A DNA stretch of 64,000 nt from Lentihominibacter hominis (GCF_014385065.1 NZ_JACRTA010000002.1:496001-560000); one strand, 5' to 3'. Shown: positions 1 through 8,806, numbered from the stretch's first letter. Notes: generated by a model not told the origin, from the letters alone. A program made the numbers and translations.

Positions 1-204
1 AAAAACTTGCGCTGATTGCCGGGGCAACAACTGTATGAGAAAAATTAGTGTAACATTGTTATGGGTAGAAACATATTCCTTGTCCGTCTCTTGTACAAGT
101 TGAGTTGAGAATGAGGAAGTTAAGTATGTTTTATAAGAGAATGTCGTGTAAAGCCAAATTGTATTTTTTGTTATCTGTTGTTATTGTCATATGCATATTT
201 TGAT
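1..204. other. No intact gene seen at window edge
   Basis: All three forward frames are interrupted by stops here. One frame reads KLALIAGATTV and stops at 36-38, which could be the very end of a gene beginning outside the window. Another open stretch (to about 104) encodes a few cysteines but has no start or family resemblance. I see no promoter or RNA gene. It may be decayed sequence belonging to the surface-protein remnant that follows. Confidence 0.35.
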
Positions 205-315
205 GACAGTGCAGCATCTACAGGCGATAATTCGAATATTATGATATGGACAGGCATTATGATGCCGGCAGCAGGTGGAGTAACAATATTTGTGCGAAAA
301 AAATTTATAAAATAA
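205..315 (+). pseudogene. Remnant C-terminal cell-wall anchor tail
   Basis: The frame encodes DSAASTGDNSNIMIW, then a hydrophobic stretch and a basic end (VRKKFIK) before a TAA. This is the layout of a Firmicute sortase-type sorting tail: TGD motif, membrane span, positive tail. It closely resembles the end of the surface protein at 8882-10594 (SAATGDETP, hydrophobic span, RRKAS). Upstream in the same frame there is no start codon and a stop lies at 121-123, so only the tail survives. A strong terminator follows directly, as expected after a genuine gene end. It could instead be the end of a frameshifted gene that begins outside the window. Confidence 0.45.
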
Positions 316-332
316 TAAGATGATATTTATTG

Positions 333-371
333 ATCAGGAGATCGGAATATGATCCTGTCTTCTGATTTTTA
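333..371 (+). terminator. Intrinsic terminator after anchor-tail remnant
   Basis: A 14-base-pair stem (333-346 with 353-366, one mismatch and two G-T pairs) encloses a six-base loop and is followed by TTTTT. It lies just after the stop of the remnant and separates it from the metal-uptake operon. Confidence 0.65.
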
Positions 372-410
372 AAGTATGGTACCTTTTCAGAGACGGAGGA
401 GTATGCGGAT

Positions 411-1223
411 ATGATAAAAAAATTTTTTAATATTTTAATTATATTGAGTATCTTATGTACAGCCTGTCTGACTTTCACATCCTGTGGTACTGCTAAAACG
501 GATGCCGAGTATTCTCCACGCCTTGAAAATATAAATGTAGATTCTTACAGTGAAGGTACGGAAGAAAGTCAATATGTAACAGTAGATCTCATATTTGACC
601 GTCAGATAGCGGTAACGGATGATAAATGCGATAGTTTGAGGATAACTATAGCAGACCGTCGTATTGGGGATGATGAATACACGTTGGAGAAGGGGGATGA
701 AAACAATACGGCAAGATTTAAGATTTCGGTAAGAGCTATAACAGAGGGAATACTTAGGATTCAGCCGGTCAAAGAAGATAAATCTGTTTCTGAAATACGA
801 AGCGATGATAAAAAATATGCTGTATGGAATTTAAGTGCAGAAGCTATGATTCCATCGGGAGTAACATTGTCAACAGCAGAATCAGGGAATGGTAAGGTGG
901 TGAAATCAGTAGATTCCTTTTGGAGTATACGAAGTATTGCATGGATAGGCCTCACAGAAAACGGCGAATTAATCCCGGTATCTGAAACCAGACCGCTGGA
1001 GATGCTGGATGGATATGCAGCAGTACATGGGCATGAATTTCTTGTGGAAAATGAAGATGATATTGCAGAGAATATAACGGAAACACTGAGTAATAATTAT
1101 GACAGCAAATATAGTTTTTCATGCGAGAAAAACCGTGTGACTGCCGAAAAAAAAGGTTCAGATGCGAAACTCGATATAGAGATTTATACATATAAAAAGA
1201 TTAATGGCGAACTGGTTCATTAA
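411..1223 (+). CDS. Predicted lipoprotein, first gene of metal-capture operon
   Basis: This 270-residue protein has a lipoprotein-type signal peptide: a basic MIKK start, a hydrophobic core and Cys25 in TFTSC as the likely lipidated residue. It should be anchored on the outer face of the membrane. The rest looks beta-rich, with segments such as YVTVDLIFDRQIAV and a late HGHEFLVEN segment. By eye it resembles the middle of the surface protein at 8882-10594: IFDRQIAVTDD against LDFAEEMKIVDE, MIPSGVT against LMPNGLT, and HGHEFL against HWHDYL. A shared fold is therefore likely. No known family is recognised. The ribosome site GGAGG lies about 11 bases upstream. The gene opens a run of nine genes with gaps of 0-92 bases. 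A role in binding a ligand for the neighbouring importer is inferred. Confidence 0.75.
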   Translation: MIKKFFNILIILSILCTACLTFTSCGTAKTDAEYSPRLENINVDSYSEGTEESQYVTVDLIFDRQIAVTDDKCDSLRITIADRRIGDDEYTLEKGDENNTARFKISVRAITEGILRIQPVKEDKSVSEIRSDDKKYAVWNLSAEAMIPSGVTLSTAESGNGKVVKSVDSFWSIRSIAWIGLTENGELIPVSETRPLEMLDGYAAVHGHEFLVENEDDIAENITETLSNNYDSKYSFSCEKNRVTAEKKGSDAKLDIEIYTYKKINGELVH

Positions 1224-1243
1224 AAAGTATCGGAGGAGAGAAG

Positions 1244-2464
1244 ATGATGAAAAAAACAGCAAAAAGATGCCTGTTGTTAGCTCTGGTAATGGCGATAACA
1301 GGCGTTATGACATGTGCGGATTCTTTTGCGTATTTTCAGAGAGGGAGTGTAAATGTTTATGCAGGAAGGGGAAGCGTGTCAGTTACACAGGGCAGTTCGG
1401 CGTCAGTGAGTATTTCATTCTCACCGTCTTCAAGTAGACAGCTTCCGGGATGCGGTATGGCAGAGTGTCCGCAAATATGCGGTGAAAAAGATTGCCTTGA
1501 TGCAAATGGCGAATGCAAATGTGCCGGAACAGTTTATCAGACATATTATCCTACTGCCAGCGTATCTTCCAGCAATACAAGTGTGGCAACCGCATCTTAC
1601 AGAGGAGGAGCATTGTATATAAATGGAATATCTCCCGGCTCTGCCACGATAACAGTGAGAGCTTCTCTGCGGCAGTTTTCGAGTACATCCACAAGCATTA
1701 ATGTGACAGTAAGTGGAAGATCGGAAACGGCTACGTCAGGGACTTCCTCATCAGGGGGAGGCTCACAGGGAAAAGTTTCAGCTAAATCTGTAGATAAGAA
1801 AGATAAGAAGAATAAGAATGATGAAAGTACTAAAGCCAGAGAAAATGGTGAGACTGTGAAAAGCGACCGTGGTACCATAAATTTTGTTCAGATCTCTGAT
1901 GGCAAGATGGGAAAAGAGTATCTTGAAAAAATAATGGGCAAAAAAGAGTACGTGGATTTTCAAAAGAAAGATGAGTCAGATACAGTATTGTACACATGGG
2001 AATTCCTCGGTACAGATCTGAATGAAGCAAGAGATATGGACCTGAATCTTGATTTCAGCCGCAAAGCTTTTGAAGGCTGTAAGTATGGATCTGAGGAAGA
2101 TTCGGTTTATTTGAAACGGGGAGATGAGGACGCTTTGCCAGGAAAGGCCAGTACCTTTATAAGAGTGTCTGATTGGTTTAAGGATTCAGATAAACTGTAT
2201 CTTTATTCTTTTGCTTCTGATGACGGAGTGAAAATGATGGAATCCGGCCTTTCCGTGGAAAACGGATATGTTACTTCTGACGCTATGTATGGAGAGCAGT
2301 CGCGATATATTCTGTCTACAGAGAAATGGAATGTAGGCAAAGAGAAAGTTAAAGAAAGTAAGAATTCATATGCGTGGATAATAGGTGCGGTAGTTGCTGT
2401 TGTCGCGGCAGTGATTGCTGCAGTAATTATCGTGGAACGTAAAAGGAAAAAGGACATTGATTAA
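1244..2464 (+). CDS. Cys-rich Ig-like (BIG2-type) membrane-anchored surface protein
   Basis: 406 residues. A signal peptide (about 1-29) is followed by an Ig-like group 2 fold (about 43-155; ASVSISFSP and later GISPGSATITVRAS). Inserted in it is a six-cysteine loop, Cys70, 75, 79, 84, 91 and 93, spaced C-x4-C-x3-C-x4-C-x6-C-x-C. A low-complexity Ser/Lys linker follows (about 160-200). The next domain, ending SGLSVENGYV and YILSTE, is of a kind common in Clostridial surface proteins. A single C-terminal transmembrane helix (about 372-395) ends in KRKKDID. The same cysteine pattern recurs in the protein at 8882-10594, so it is not accidental. Cys density suggests metal or thiol-ligand binding, or disulfides; this is inference. 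The gene lies 20 bases after the lipoprotein and 2 bases before an ABC ATPase. Confidence 0.8.
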   Translation: MMKKTAKRCLLLALVMAITGVMTCADSFAYFQRGSVNVYAGRGSVSVTQGSSASVSISFSPSSSRQLPGCGMAECPQICGEKDCLDANGECKCAGTVYQTYYPTASVSSSNTSVATASYRGGALYINGISPGSATITVRASLRQFSSTSTSINVTVSGRSETATSGTSSSGGGSQGKVSAKSVDKKDKKNKNDESTKARENGETVKSDRGTINFVQISDGKMGKEYLEKIMGKKEYVDFQKKDESDTVLYTWEFLGTDLNEARDMDLNLDFSRKAFEGCKYGSEEDSVYLKRGDEDALPGKASTFIRVSDWFKDSDKLYLYSFASDDGVKMMESGLSVENGYVTSDAMYGEQSRYILSTEKWNVGKEKVKESKNSYAWIIGAVVAVVAAVIAAVIIVERKRKKDID

Positions 2465-2466
2465 AA

Positions 2467-3384
2467 ATGATAGAGGCGGAATGTATTACTAAAAATTTCG
2501 GGGATTTTACAGTTTTGTCGGATGTCAGTCTCAAGGTGAAAAAAGGAGAAATCTATGGACTGATAGGATATAACGGCGTGGGAAAAACTACTCTGCTTAA
2601 GATTCTTAGTGGCATATACAGAGCGGATTCAGGGACAGCAAGGATAAATGGCAGATCTGTGTATGAGAATCCTCAGATGAAACAGAAATGTTTTTTTATG
2701 ACAGAAGAAGCGGCATTTTTTCATCAGTTTTCTCTGAATAAAATGAGAAAGTTTTATTCCGGATATTACCCTAAATGGAGTGATGAAACTTTTAAAGGAC
2801 TCGTAGAATGGTTCGGAGTAGATCCGGTTATGAAAATTAGCAGATTTTCAAAAGGAATGCAGAGACAGGCCAGTTTAATTCTTGCATTTTCGACAAGACC
2901 GGAGTACTTGTTTCTCGATGAAGCTTTTGATGGTCTTGATTATTCTATGCGAAGACAGATATGTGAAATGTTCAGATATTATGTTGAGACTGAGGAAGCT
3001 TCCATGCTTGTATCTTCTCACAATCTAAAAGAACTGGAGGATTTGGCTGATCATATAGGTATGCTTTGTGATGGAAAACTTGCATTTGATGGTTCCACGA
3101 AGTATATGAGAGAAAACTATCAAGCTTGCGAGTTTATTTATAAAGAGGATATGAGCGGTTTGCTTTCTGTGAGACACGAGCTTTTGGAAATCAAAAAATG
3201 TGTTAACGAGGAATATCGGAAAAATCGTTATTATTGTATAATCAACGGCTCAGAGGAAGAAGCCTGTCGTAGCCTTTCACAGGTGGGAGCCGAAAATATA
3301 CAGATACGGCCGATACAGCTTGAGGAATTTTTCTTAAAAGAGAGGAAAGAACGTGACGCTGATTGGAAAGAAATTTTCAAATGA
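2467..3384 (+). CDS. ABC-2 type transporter ATP-binding protein
   Basis: This is a 305-residue ABC ATPase of the type that drives ABC-2 exporters. Motifs in order: Walker A GYNGVGKTTLL (about 37-48), signature-like SKGMQRQ (the usual SGGQ is degenerate, as in many ABC-2 ATPases), Walker B YLFLDEAFDGLD, and the switch histidine in SSHNLKEL. A C-terminal extension of about 90 residues is typical of the subgroup. It overlaps the permease gene by 32 bases, so the two proteins are almost certainly a pair. The substrate is unknown. Its position between surface proteins and a FecBCD importer suggests it exports or extracts something connected with the same process. Confidence 0.88.
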   Translation: MIEAECITKNFGDFTVLSDVSLKVKKGEIYGLIGYNGVGKTTLLKILSGIYRADSGTARINGRSVYENPQMKQKCFFMTEEAAFFHQFSLNKMRKFYSGYYPKWSDETFKGLVEWFGVDPVMKISRFSKGMQRQASLILAFSTRPEYLFLDEAFDGLDYSMRRQICEMFRYYVETEEASMLVSSHNLKELEDLADHIGMLCDGKLAFDGSTKYMRENYQACEFIYKEDMSGLLSVRHELLEIKKCVNEEYRKNRYYCIINGSEEEACRSLSQVGAENIQIRPIQLEEFFLKERKERDADWKEIFK

Positions 3385-5572
3385 AAAGAAGAATATAATA
3401 CGACATGATATTGGGTTTATTTTGGGAAAGAATGGCTGGATATTTCTTGTGGGCACGGCTGTTTTCATGGTATTGATTCCCTTTTTTACAGCAGGACTTC
3501 CGGGGGATTCTATATTTGACATAGAAGTAACACATGATCAGTTGAAATTCAGACTTATAAATGAAAACATTTTCACTGCTGTTATGGCGGTGTCTGTGAT
3601 AATGGGACTTATGACTGGAAGCTGTATATTTCGTTTTGTCCAGGATAAGAAAGAAACAACTATTTTCTTTTCAATGGGAATGACTCGTACACAAATATTC
3701 ATCAACCGTATGTCTGTTGCTTTCTCAATGCTTGCAGTTATGACAGCTGTACCCATGTTGCTGTCTGTAATCTTAAATGTAAGCGCTTTGGGGATGTATC
3801 AGGCGCTGATAAGAAATGCTTTATTTTTATGGGCGGGTTTGTTTCTTATGGCTTCTGTCAGTTGTGTCGTTTCAGTGATTATGTGTTTTATATCCGGTAG
3901 CCTAATGGAGTTGATGGTTTACTGGATATGTGGGATGTCGGCTCCTACAGTTCTCTGTCTCGGCTTTAATATGTTGATGAAAAAACTTTACTGGGGTAAT
4001 GCATGGGGAGTGACGACTTATTCAGGGGCAGAACAGATAAGAGAATCTCTGCTTGAAAAGTTTTCGTTTCTCAATCCTATATTGTTTTTTAAAAACGATC
4101 TTGCGTCACATTCTCAGTTTATGAGGCCGCTTTCTACAGATGTTCCGGAGGATGTTTCCTGGATTGTCATAGCAGGGTGGTTTGCGGCACTTATAATAAT
4201 GACTGCAGCTGCATGGTGGTTGCTTAGGTGTTGGAAAGCAGAAAATTCAGGTATCACAGGTAACAATAGATTGATGGCGGAAATGACAGCGGCATTTACA
4301 GGATTTATTGTATTTTCTTTTGTATTTTCTTATTTGTTCGATTCAAGCGTGTGGCTTTCGGTAGCGGCGGGACTGGCTGCTTTTGCTGCCACTCATATGT
4401 TTTGGAAAAAAGCGGGGATTTTTGGAAGCGTAAAAAAACGAAGTCAGTTTATATCTGCTTTGCTGCAGGCATCAGTCATAGCAGTAATATGTGTGGTTTT
4501 TTCCACAGGCTTTTTTGGAGGGACGGAGAGGTTTATAAAAAAATCTGAAGTAGCACAAGTCAAGGTGAATTATACAGGAGATCCGTCGTGTCTTTATGAG
4601 GAGGCGACGGGAAGCAGTACAGGACACGGATATTATGTAGTCAGTCATCTGAAGCTTGAAGACATTGAGTCTATAAATAAAACTAAGGATCTTCATATGA
4701 TGTTTCAGCAGTCAGGGAGAAAGCCGATGAAGGGTTCTGATAATCCGGAGGAAGTAGTCATTCCTTATGACATATCATTTTCATATATCGAAGAAGATGG
4801 AACAGAGTGTACGTGGTATTATGACAGAGCTTCTTACGGTCAGCTTGAAAGTATGCTGGAGATTGAGAATCTTTCTGAAGTGAAAAGCGGACAGAAAGGC
4901 CTGTTTGAAGCTTCCGATTCCGGTAGCGTGAAAGTATTGACAAAGCAAGCCTATGATGTGGGGACAATATATATAACGGATCCATATCTTTCGGAAACAT
5001 ATGAGCTGACATTGGGTGAAGATATGAGAAGACAGCTTTTAAAAGCCATAGGCGAAGATATAAGTCAGATGACTCTTGATGAAAGGTATTTTCCGGAGGA
5101 AAGTACAGAAGCAGTTTTAATGTTTTCCCAGACAGGAGAGGATGACAGTAAATATTTTGCTTACCATCTTGATAATACATTTTTATATTTGACCAGCCGA
5201 TATAAAAATACGCTTAAATGGCTTGAGGAAAATGAATTGCTTCAATATGTGAAAGGAGAACAGAAGATAGAATCAATTACACTTCAGCGTATGAATCCTT
5301 ATATAGGGATAAATATACCGGATTATCCAATGGGAATGTACTTTATGTCATATTTTGCTGACAGCTCAGATGACTTCATGATACAAAAGGATTTCGGCAA
5401 CAAGTATGTGATAGATGATCCTGACAAGATACAGGAAGTGACTGCCGGTTTGAGAAACGGTTATTATATGAGCAGGGGAGGATATTTGGCTGCAGTGAAA
5501 CTGGATGGCCAAGATGGATACAGATATATGTTCCTTCCGGAGATTTATGTACCGGATTTCGTTCGAAAATAA
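3353..5572 (+). CDS. ABC-2 type permease with large extracytoplasmic domain
   Basis: 739 residues. The first 390 or so contain several transmembrane helices and a coupling-type segment (FSMGMTRTQIFINR), partnering the ATPase encoded just upstream. The C-terminal 340 residues have little hydrophobic sequence and follow a helix, so they probably form an extracellular domain, rich in acidic and aromatic residues. The start is GTG at 3353, chosen because AGAGGAAAG sits at ribosome-site distance and no in-frame ATG occurs before the first membrane span. The large ectodomain is unlike minimal ABC-2 permeases. It may interact with the Cys-rich surface proteins, but nothing in the sequence shows this directly. 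Confidence 0.82.
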   Translation: MTLIGKKFSNEKKNIIRHDIGFILGKNGWIFLVGTAVFMVLIPFFTAGLPGDSIFDIEVTHDQLKFRLINENIFTAVMAVSVIMGLMTGSCIFRFVQDKKETTIFFSMGMTRTQIFINRMSVAFSMLAVMTAVPMLLSVILNVSALGMYQALIRNALFLWAGLFLMASVSCVVSVIMCFISGSLMELMVYWICGMSAPTVLCLGFNMLMKKLYWGNAWGVTTYSGAEQIRESLLEKFSFLNPILFFKNDLASHSQFMRPLSTDVPEDVSWIVIAGWFAALIIMTAAAWWLLRCWKAENSGITGNNRLMAEMTAAFTGFIVFSFVFSYLFDSSVWLSVAAGLAAFAATHMFWKKAGIFGSVKKRSQFISALLQASVIAVICVVFSTGFFGGTERFIKKSEVAQVKVNYTGDPSCLYEEATGSSTGHGYYVVSHLKLEDIESINKTKDLHMMFQQSGRKPMKGSDNPEEVVIPYDISFSYIEEDGTECTWYYDRASYGQLESMLEIENLSEVKSGQKGLFEASDSGSVKVLTKQAYDVGTIYITDPYLSETYELTLGEDMRRQLLKAIGEDISQMTLDERYFPEESTEAVLMFSQTGEDDSKYFAYHLDNTFLYLTSRYKNTLKWLEENELLQYVKGEQKIESITLQRMNPYIGINIPDYPMGMYFMSYFADSSDDFMIQKDFGNKYVIDDPDKIQEVTAGLRNGYYMSRGGYLAAVKLDGQDGYRYMFLPEIYVPDFVRK

Positions 5573-5584
5573 GGAGAGACGAAA

Positions 5585-6598
5585 ATGAAAAAAAGAAAAA
5601 ATATTATGTTTTTTCTCAGCATTATATTGGCGGTGCTTGTCATGCTGTCGGTGATGGCAGGACGTTTCTCCATATCATTACAAGATATCGTAGAGATTGT
5701 GGGATCGAAAATAGACGGAAGTAGTTTAAGTGTTTCAGGACATGAAACTGTGTTGTTTCAATCAAGGCTTCCAAGAATAGCAGCAGCTATATTGATAGGA
5801 TGTGGATTATCAGTATCGGGAGCCGGCTATCAAGGTATTTTCAGGAATCCTATGGTTTCACCCGATCTTCTGGGAGCTTCAGCAGGAGCCGGTTTTGGAG
5901 CCGCTTTAGGATTCTTGTGCGGCATGCCTACTTTAGCAGTACAGCTGACGGCGTTTTTTTCAGGAATAACAGCTGTAATGGTCACGAGGCTGATAAGTCG
6001 TATGGTGGGAGGACATACAGATAATAACAGGCTTCTTCTGGTGTTGAGCGGTATTGTAGTAAGTTCGCTTTTTCAGGCGTTTATATCAATTATTAAATAT
6101 GTTGCGGATCCTTTTGATACTATGCCTTCCATAGCATTTTGGCTTATGGGAGGACTTACATATGTCACATTGTCAGACATGCTGTTTCTTTTGATTCCTA
6201 TTATTTTAGGCACAGCAATACTCATGATGCTGAGGTGGAGGATTAATCTGCTGTCTTTCGGGGCAGACGAGGCGAGAGCTATGGGGGTGCCGGTTAAAAA
6301 ATATCAGGGAATCATAATTCTGTGCGCTACATTTATGACTGCCGCCTGTGTGGCAGTAGGAGGAATGATAGGATGGGTAGGTCTGATAGTGCCTCATTTC
6401 GCTCGCCTGATGGTAGGGTCGGATTATAAGCATATGCTGCCGTGCAGCGCGATTCTTGGCGCTATATTTCTTCTTCTGGTAGATGATGTGGCAAGGTGTG
6501 CGTTTCCTCAGGAACTTCCAATAGGAATATTGACCGCCATTGTGGGGGCTCCGGTGTTTGTAGTGTTGCTGGCAAGAGGCAGGAAAGGGTTTTTGTAA
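5585..6598 (+). CDS. FecCD-family ABC importer permease
   Basis: 337 residues with about ten transmembrane helices, the usual size of FecCD/BtuC permeases for iron-siderophore, heme, cobalamin or other metal-chelate import. Family signatures are visible: GAGYQGIFRNPMVSPDLLG near residues 79-97, the cytoplasmic loop LGADEARAMGV-like (FGADEARAMGV), and GMIGWVGLIVPHFARL. Only one permease gene is present, so it should act as a homodimer. The stop codon overlaps the start of the binding-protein gene (TAATG), and the cognate ATPase follows. The substrate cannot be read from the sequence; context favours a metal or metal chelate. Confidence 0.93.
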   Translation: MKKRKNIMFFLSIILAVLVMLSVMAGRFSISLQDIVEIVGSKIDGSSLSVSGHETVLFQSRLPRIAAAILIGCGLSVSGAGYQGIFRNPMVSPDLLGASAGAGFGAALGFLCGMPTLAVQLTAFFSGITAVMVTRLISRMVGGHTDNNRLLLVLSGIVVSSLFQAFISIIKYVADPFDTMPSIAFWLMGGLTYVTLSDMLFLLIPIILGTAILMMLRWRINLLSFGADEARAMGVPVKKYQGIIILCATFMTAACVAVGGMIGWVGLIVPHFARLMVGSDYKHMLPCSAILGAIFLLLVDDVARCAFPQELPIGILTAIVGAPVFVVLLARGRKGFL

Positions 6599-7992
6599 TG
6601 AAAAAGAAATGTTTTATATGGTGTATCGGTCTGATGGCAGCTGTTGCAGCAATACTGTCATCATGCGGCCAGCAAAAAGTGGAGTATAAAGTTACGGCCA
6701 GCGGAGATTCGGCAGAAGCAGGTATCGTTACTGTTCTTGATTATAGCATAAATGTGTATAAGGATCTTGAAAGCAACAGCTGCGGAAACTGTGTGGATCA
6801 GCCGGTACATTTATATGCGGGAGCAGATTCTGAAGAAGTTACAGAAGCTATAGGAGACGTAGTAGAACGTGCAGATGATCTCTGGGAAGTCGTGTCATGC
6901 GAGGGGAACACAGTTGTTCTCAGAGAAAAGGAAGCCGGCACTGTAGATAGTATAGGAATGCTGTCTGCTCCTGAAGGGATAACACTTACGGGTACAGTAT
7001 CCGGCAGAGATGTTCCTGTAATATCAGGGAAACAGCAGGAGGCAGAGGTTGAATTTCCGAAGAATCCCCAGCGCCTGGCTGCCGTATATGGGCCTTCTTA
7101 TGAACTTTTGACTATGTTAGGCGCTGAAGATAAGATTGTTGTACGGGCTGATGTTCAGACTGCTGACTTTCCGTGGGCAGAAAAAGTATTTTCCAGAATT
7201 AATAAAATTCCTGTTTTGAATAATGTTCATACGTCTGTAAATTTTGAGGAGCTTATGAAATATGAACCGGAGATTGTCTATACATTTCCCAGAGAAAATG
7301 AGCTTACTCAGCTGAAAAAAGCAGGTGTTGCGGTTTTGTCCGCAGAGACGGAAGAGACTCTTGAGGGAGTTAAGAATCAAGTAAGAAATTATGCCGCTAC
7401 ACTGGGAAAAGATGCGGAAGAACGTGCAGAGGAGTATTGCAGATATTTTGATGAAAAACTTAGCTGGATAAAAGAACGGACAGATAAAATAGATGAGAAA
7501 GAAAGACCGGATGTTTATTATGCAGGAGTAGACATACTTACAACTTATGGAAAACATTCGGATATAATACAGGTTATAGAAAGCGCCGGAGGCAATCCTG
7601 TGTCTTGCGAACTGAATGCGGGAAACAGAACTCAGATAGATTACGAGCAGCTTATGGCATGGAACCCTGATATTATATTCATTGATCATGGAGGGATGAA
7701 TGACGGAAAGACTGCAGAAGAACTTAAAAAGGAAATACAGAGCAAATCTGTGTACAAATCTTTGAACGCCGTAAAAAATCAGCAGGTTTATGCGAGCCCA
7801 TCAGGGGTATTTTACTGGGATATGGGGATACAAAAGATCCTGTTAATCATGAATATGGCAAAGATTTTACATCCTGACGAATTTGAAGATCTGGATATGG
7901 AAGAGGAAATAATGATTTTTTACGAAAAGTTTTTTGATTACTCTCTTACAAGAGAAGATGCTGAAAAAATATTGAACAGGGAGAATCCTTGA
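6598..7992 (+). CDS. FecB/BtuF-type substrate-binding lipoprotein with Cys-containing N-terminal extension
   Basis: 464 residues from the ATG that overlaps the permease stop. This start gives a clean lipoprotein signal (MKKKCFIW, then LSSC with Cys23). The last 320 residues are a periplasmic-binding-protein fold of the FecB/BtuF class, recognisable from PQRLAAVYGPSYELLTMLGA, YEPEIVYTFPR and WNPDIIFIDHGG. Between the lipid anchor and this fold lies an unusual extension of about 120 residues containing CGNC (Cys62 and Cys65); standard members lack it. The extension may dock to, or receive ligand from, the Cys-rich surface proteins in the same operon (inference). An earlier in-frame ATG at 6496 lies inside fecCD and has no signal peptide, so it was not used. 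Confidence 0.9.
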   Translation: MKKKCFIWCIGLMAAVAAILSSCGQQKVEYKVTASGDSAEAGIVTVLDYSINVYKDLESNSCGNCVDQPVHLYAGADSEEVTEAIGDVVERADDLWEVVSCEGNTVVLREKEAGTVDSIGMLSAPEGITLTGTVSGRDVPVISGKQQEAEVEFPKNPQRLAAVYGPSYELLTMLGAEDKIVVRADVQTADFPWAEKVFSRINKIPVLNNVHTSVNFEELMKYEPEIVYTFPRENELTQLKKAGVAVLSAETEETLEGVKNQVRNYAATLGKDAEERAEEYCRYFDEKLSWIKERTDKIDEKERPDVYYAGVDILTTYGKHSDIIQVIESAGGNPVSCELNAGNRTQIDYEQLMAWNPDIIFIDHGGMNDGKTAEELKKEIQSKSVYKSLNAVKNQQVYASPSGVFYWDMGIQKILLIMNMAKILHPDEFEDLDMEEEIMIFYEKFFDYSLTREDAEKILNRENP

Positions 7993-8789
7993 TAAAAATG
8001 CTGGAGATAAAAGAAGCTGTATTTGGATATACAGGAAAACAGAAGAAAAAAGTTGTGATTGAAAATATTTCTTTTGCTTTGGAGCCGGGAAAGCTGATGT
8101 GCTTTTTAGGAGCCAACGGAGCGGGGAAAACTACTATGTACAGGACGATACTGGGCTTTATTCCTCTTTTAGGAGGCAGCATATTTGTAGATGGCAGGGA
8201 TATGCAGGATATTTCAAGTAATCAGCTTGCAAAATATATATCATATGTACCACAATATCATACCCCTCCCTTTGCTTATTCTGTATATGATGTGGTGCTG
8301 ATGGGGAGGGGTGCTCATATCTCGCCGTTTGGCTCACCGGGAAAAGAGGATCAAAAAATCGCCTGCCGGATGCTGGAACGTATGGGTATTTTTCATTTGA
8401 AAGATGAACTTTACACAGAAATCAGCGGAGGAGAAAGGCAGCTGGCGCTCATAGCCAGAGCTCTTACACAGCAGACAAAGTATATCTTTATGGATGAGCC
8501 TGCAGCCAGCCTTGACTTTGGCAATCAGATGAGACTCTTGAGAGAAATAAAAAAACTGACGGAGGAGGGCATAGGAGTGTGCTTTTCTACTCATCAGCCG
8601 GATCAGGCTTTTCTCGTCAATGCATCAGTACTGGCGCTAAAAGGCAAAAACGACTGGAGCCTCGGACCGGCAGAAGAAATCATCACAGAAGAACTGCTTA
8701 AATGTATGTATGATGTAAACGCATCTGTTCACACTTATACGGGTAAAAACGGAAAAATGATGAAATATATAGCAGCAGGGATAGATTAG
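7989..8789 (+). CDS. FecE-type ABC importer ATPase
   Basis: 266 residues, with Walker A GANGAGKTT, signature SGGERQLALIARAL, Walker B IFMDEPAASLD and switch histidine STHQPDQA. This is the standard layout of ATPases energising FecCD/BtuCD importers. The chosen TTG start overlaps the upstream stop (TTGA) and has GGAG five bases before it; an ATG at 7998 is the alternative. Together with the two preceding genes it completes an importer for a metal chelate. A gap of 92 bases containing an inverted repeat separates it from the next gene. Confidence 0.93.
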   Translation: MIKMLEIKEAVFGYTGKQKKKVVIENISFALEPGKLMCFLGANGAGKTTMYRTILGFIPLLGGSIFVDGRDMQDISSNQLAKYISYVPQYHTPPFAYSVYDVVLMGRGAHISPFGSPGKEDQKIACRMLERMGIFHLKDELYTEISGGERQLALIARALTQQTKYIFMDEPAASLDFGNQMRLLREIKKLTEEGIGVCFSTHQPDQAFLVNASVLALKGKNDWSLGPAEEIITEELLKCMYDVNASVHTYTGKNGKMMKYIAAGID

Positions 8790-8806
8790 AGCAGTAATTT
8801 CAGAAG

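Noticed and set aside
1..204. A gene fragment with several cysteines at the window start
   Set aside because: The open stretch lacks a start, is shorter than 35 codons and shows no match to the six-Cys spacing.
6496..6597. Upstream in-frame ATG extending the FecB-type protein by 34 residues
   Set aside because: It lies inside fecCD, has no ribosome site, and would bury the lipoprotein signal peptide.
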